A DNA stretch of 64,000 nt, taken from contig CM020620.1 of the NCBI GenBank assembly GCA_009829735.1, positions 17,318,354 through 17,382,353 of the forward strand, given 5' to 3'. Shown in pieces: positions 63,972-64,000 of the stretch (the first letter of the stretch is position 1; each line of letters opens with the position of its first letter). Source of the stretch: Pyropia yezoensis (taxonomy: Eukaryota > Rhodophyta > Bangiophyceae > Bangiales > Bangiaceae). The notes beneath the pieces are model-generated. The model searched no databases. It saw nothing but the letters and a program-made list of their open reading frames with translations, and was not told the DNA's origin. The translations under genes and the position numbers were made by a program.

Positions 63972-64000
63972 TGTGGCAGTATTGATCCCAGGTAGGGGGC
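63972..64000 (+). repeat. Element C 3' LTR, first 29 bases
   Basis: TGTGGCAGTATTGATCCCAG matches the B LTR start; the window ends inside it. Confidence 0.85.

Larger units (their letters stand above)
47346..64000 (+). mobile_element. Ty3/gypsy LTR element C, old relative of B, split by B2
   Basis: The 5' LTR (47346-47814), primer site, gag, pol and antisense ORF are B-like, and a polypurine tract and the first 29 bases of a 3' LTR end the window. B2 (47833-57113) is inserted inside the primer site with a perfect CAGGG duplication (47828-47832, 57114-57118). The LTR start is much diverged from other B LTRs, and coding regions look broken in more than ten places, so it is the oldest retroelement here. 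Its right end lies outside the window. Confidence 0.9.

Overview
The window is eukaryotic, GC-rich, repeat-dominated DNA with no host gene I can support. Chromodomain-bearing Ty3/gypsy LTR retrotransposons fill most of it, with two PIF/Harbinger transposase relics and GC-rich minisatellites between them. This fits a GC-rich algal or protist genome (for example a red alga or stramenopile), but the sequence alone does not fix the lineage.

Layout. 1-2383: anonymous DNA with a C-rich tract. 2384-12037: element A1 (plus strand), flanked by a perfect 5-bp duplication. 12038-13637: anonymous DNA. 13638-15108: a PIF/Harbinger transposase relic. 15565-16762: a minisatellite of about 130-bp units. 16763 to about 18660: the left end of a third LTR element, D (LTR, primer site, gag). 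About 18640-19825: a GC-rich repeat of about 270 bp. 19831-38868: element B1 (minus strand), which carries a whole-looking copy of family A (A2, 20819-30468, minus strand) nested near its left end. 38869-43930: GC-rich, then anonymous DNA. 43944-44403: a MITE-like inverted repeat. 44520-45697: a HARBI1-type transposase relic. 47346 to past the window end: element C, an old decayed relative of B (plus strand), split by element B2 (47833-57113, minus strand) inside its primer-binding site.

Main observation. Families A and B/C have gag and pol on one strand and, between pol and the 3' LTR, a long ORF (about 1.9-2.1 kb) on the opposite strand, tail-to-tail with pol. The predicted products of A and B are very different overall but share collinear blocks, so they look like one family of retrotransposon antisense proteins. 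Possible control signals sit next to it: a TATA-like sequence at the outer edge of the A LTR facing the antisense ORF, and a 10-bp-arm hairpin three bases before the antisense ATG in B2. Gag and pol of A and B are linked by a correctly phased -1 slippery heptamer GGGAAAC two codons before the gag stop. Family B is also studded with short near-perfect palindromes.

Relative ages from nesting and LTR divergence: C is oldest; B2 landed in C; B1 landed beside D in GC-rich repeats; A2 landed in B1; A1 is an independent recent insertion. Retroelement coding regions are described as spans of fossils, with only rough counts of breaks.
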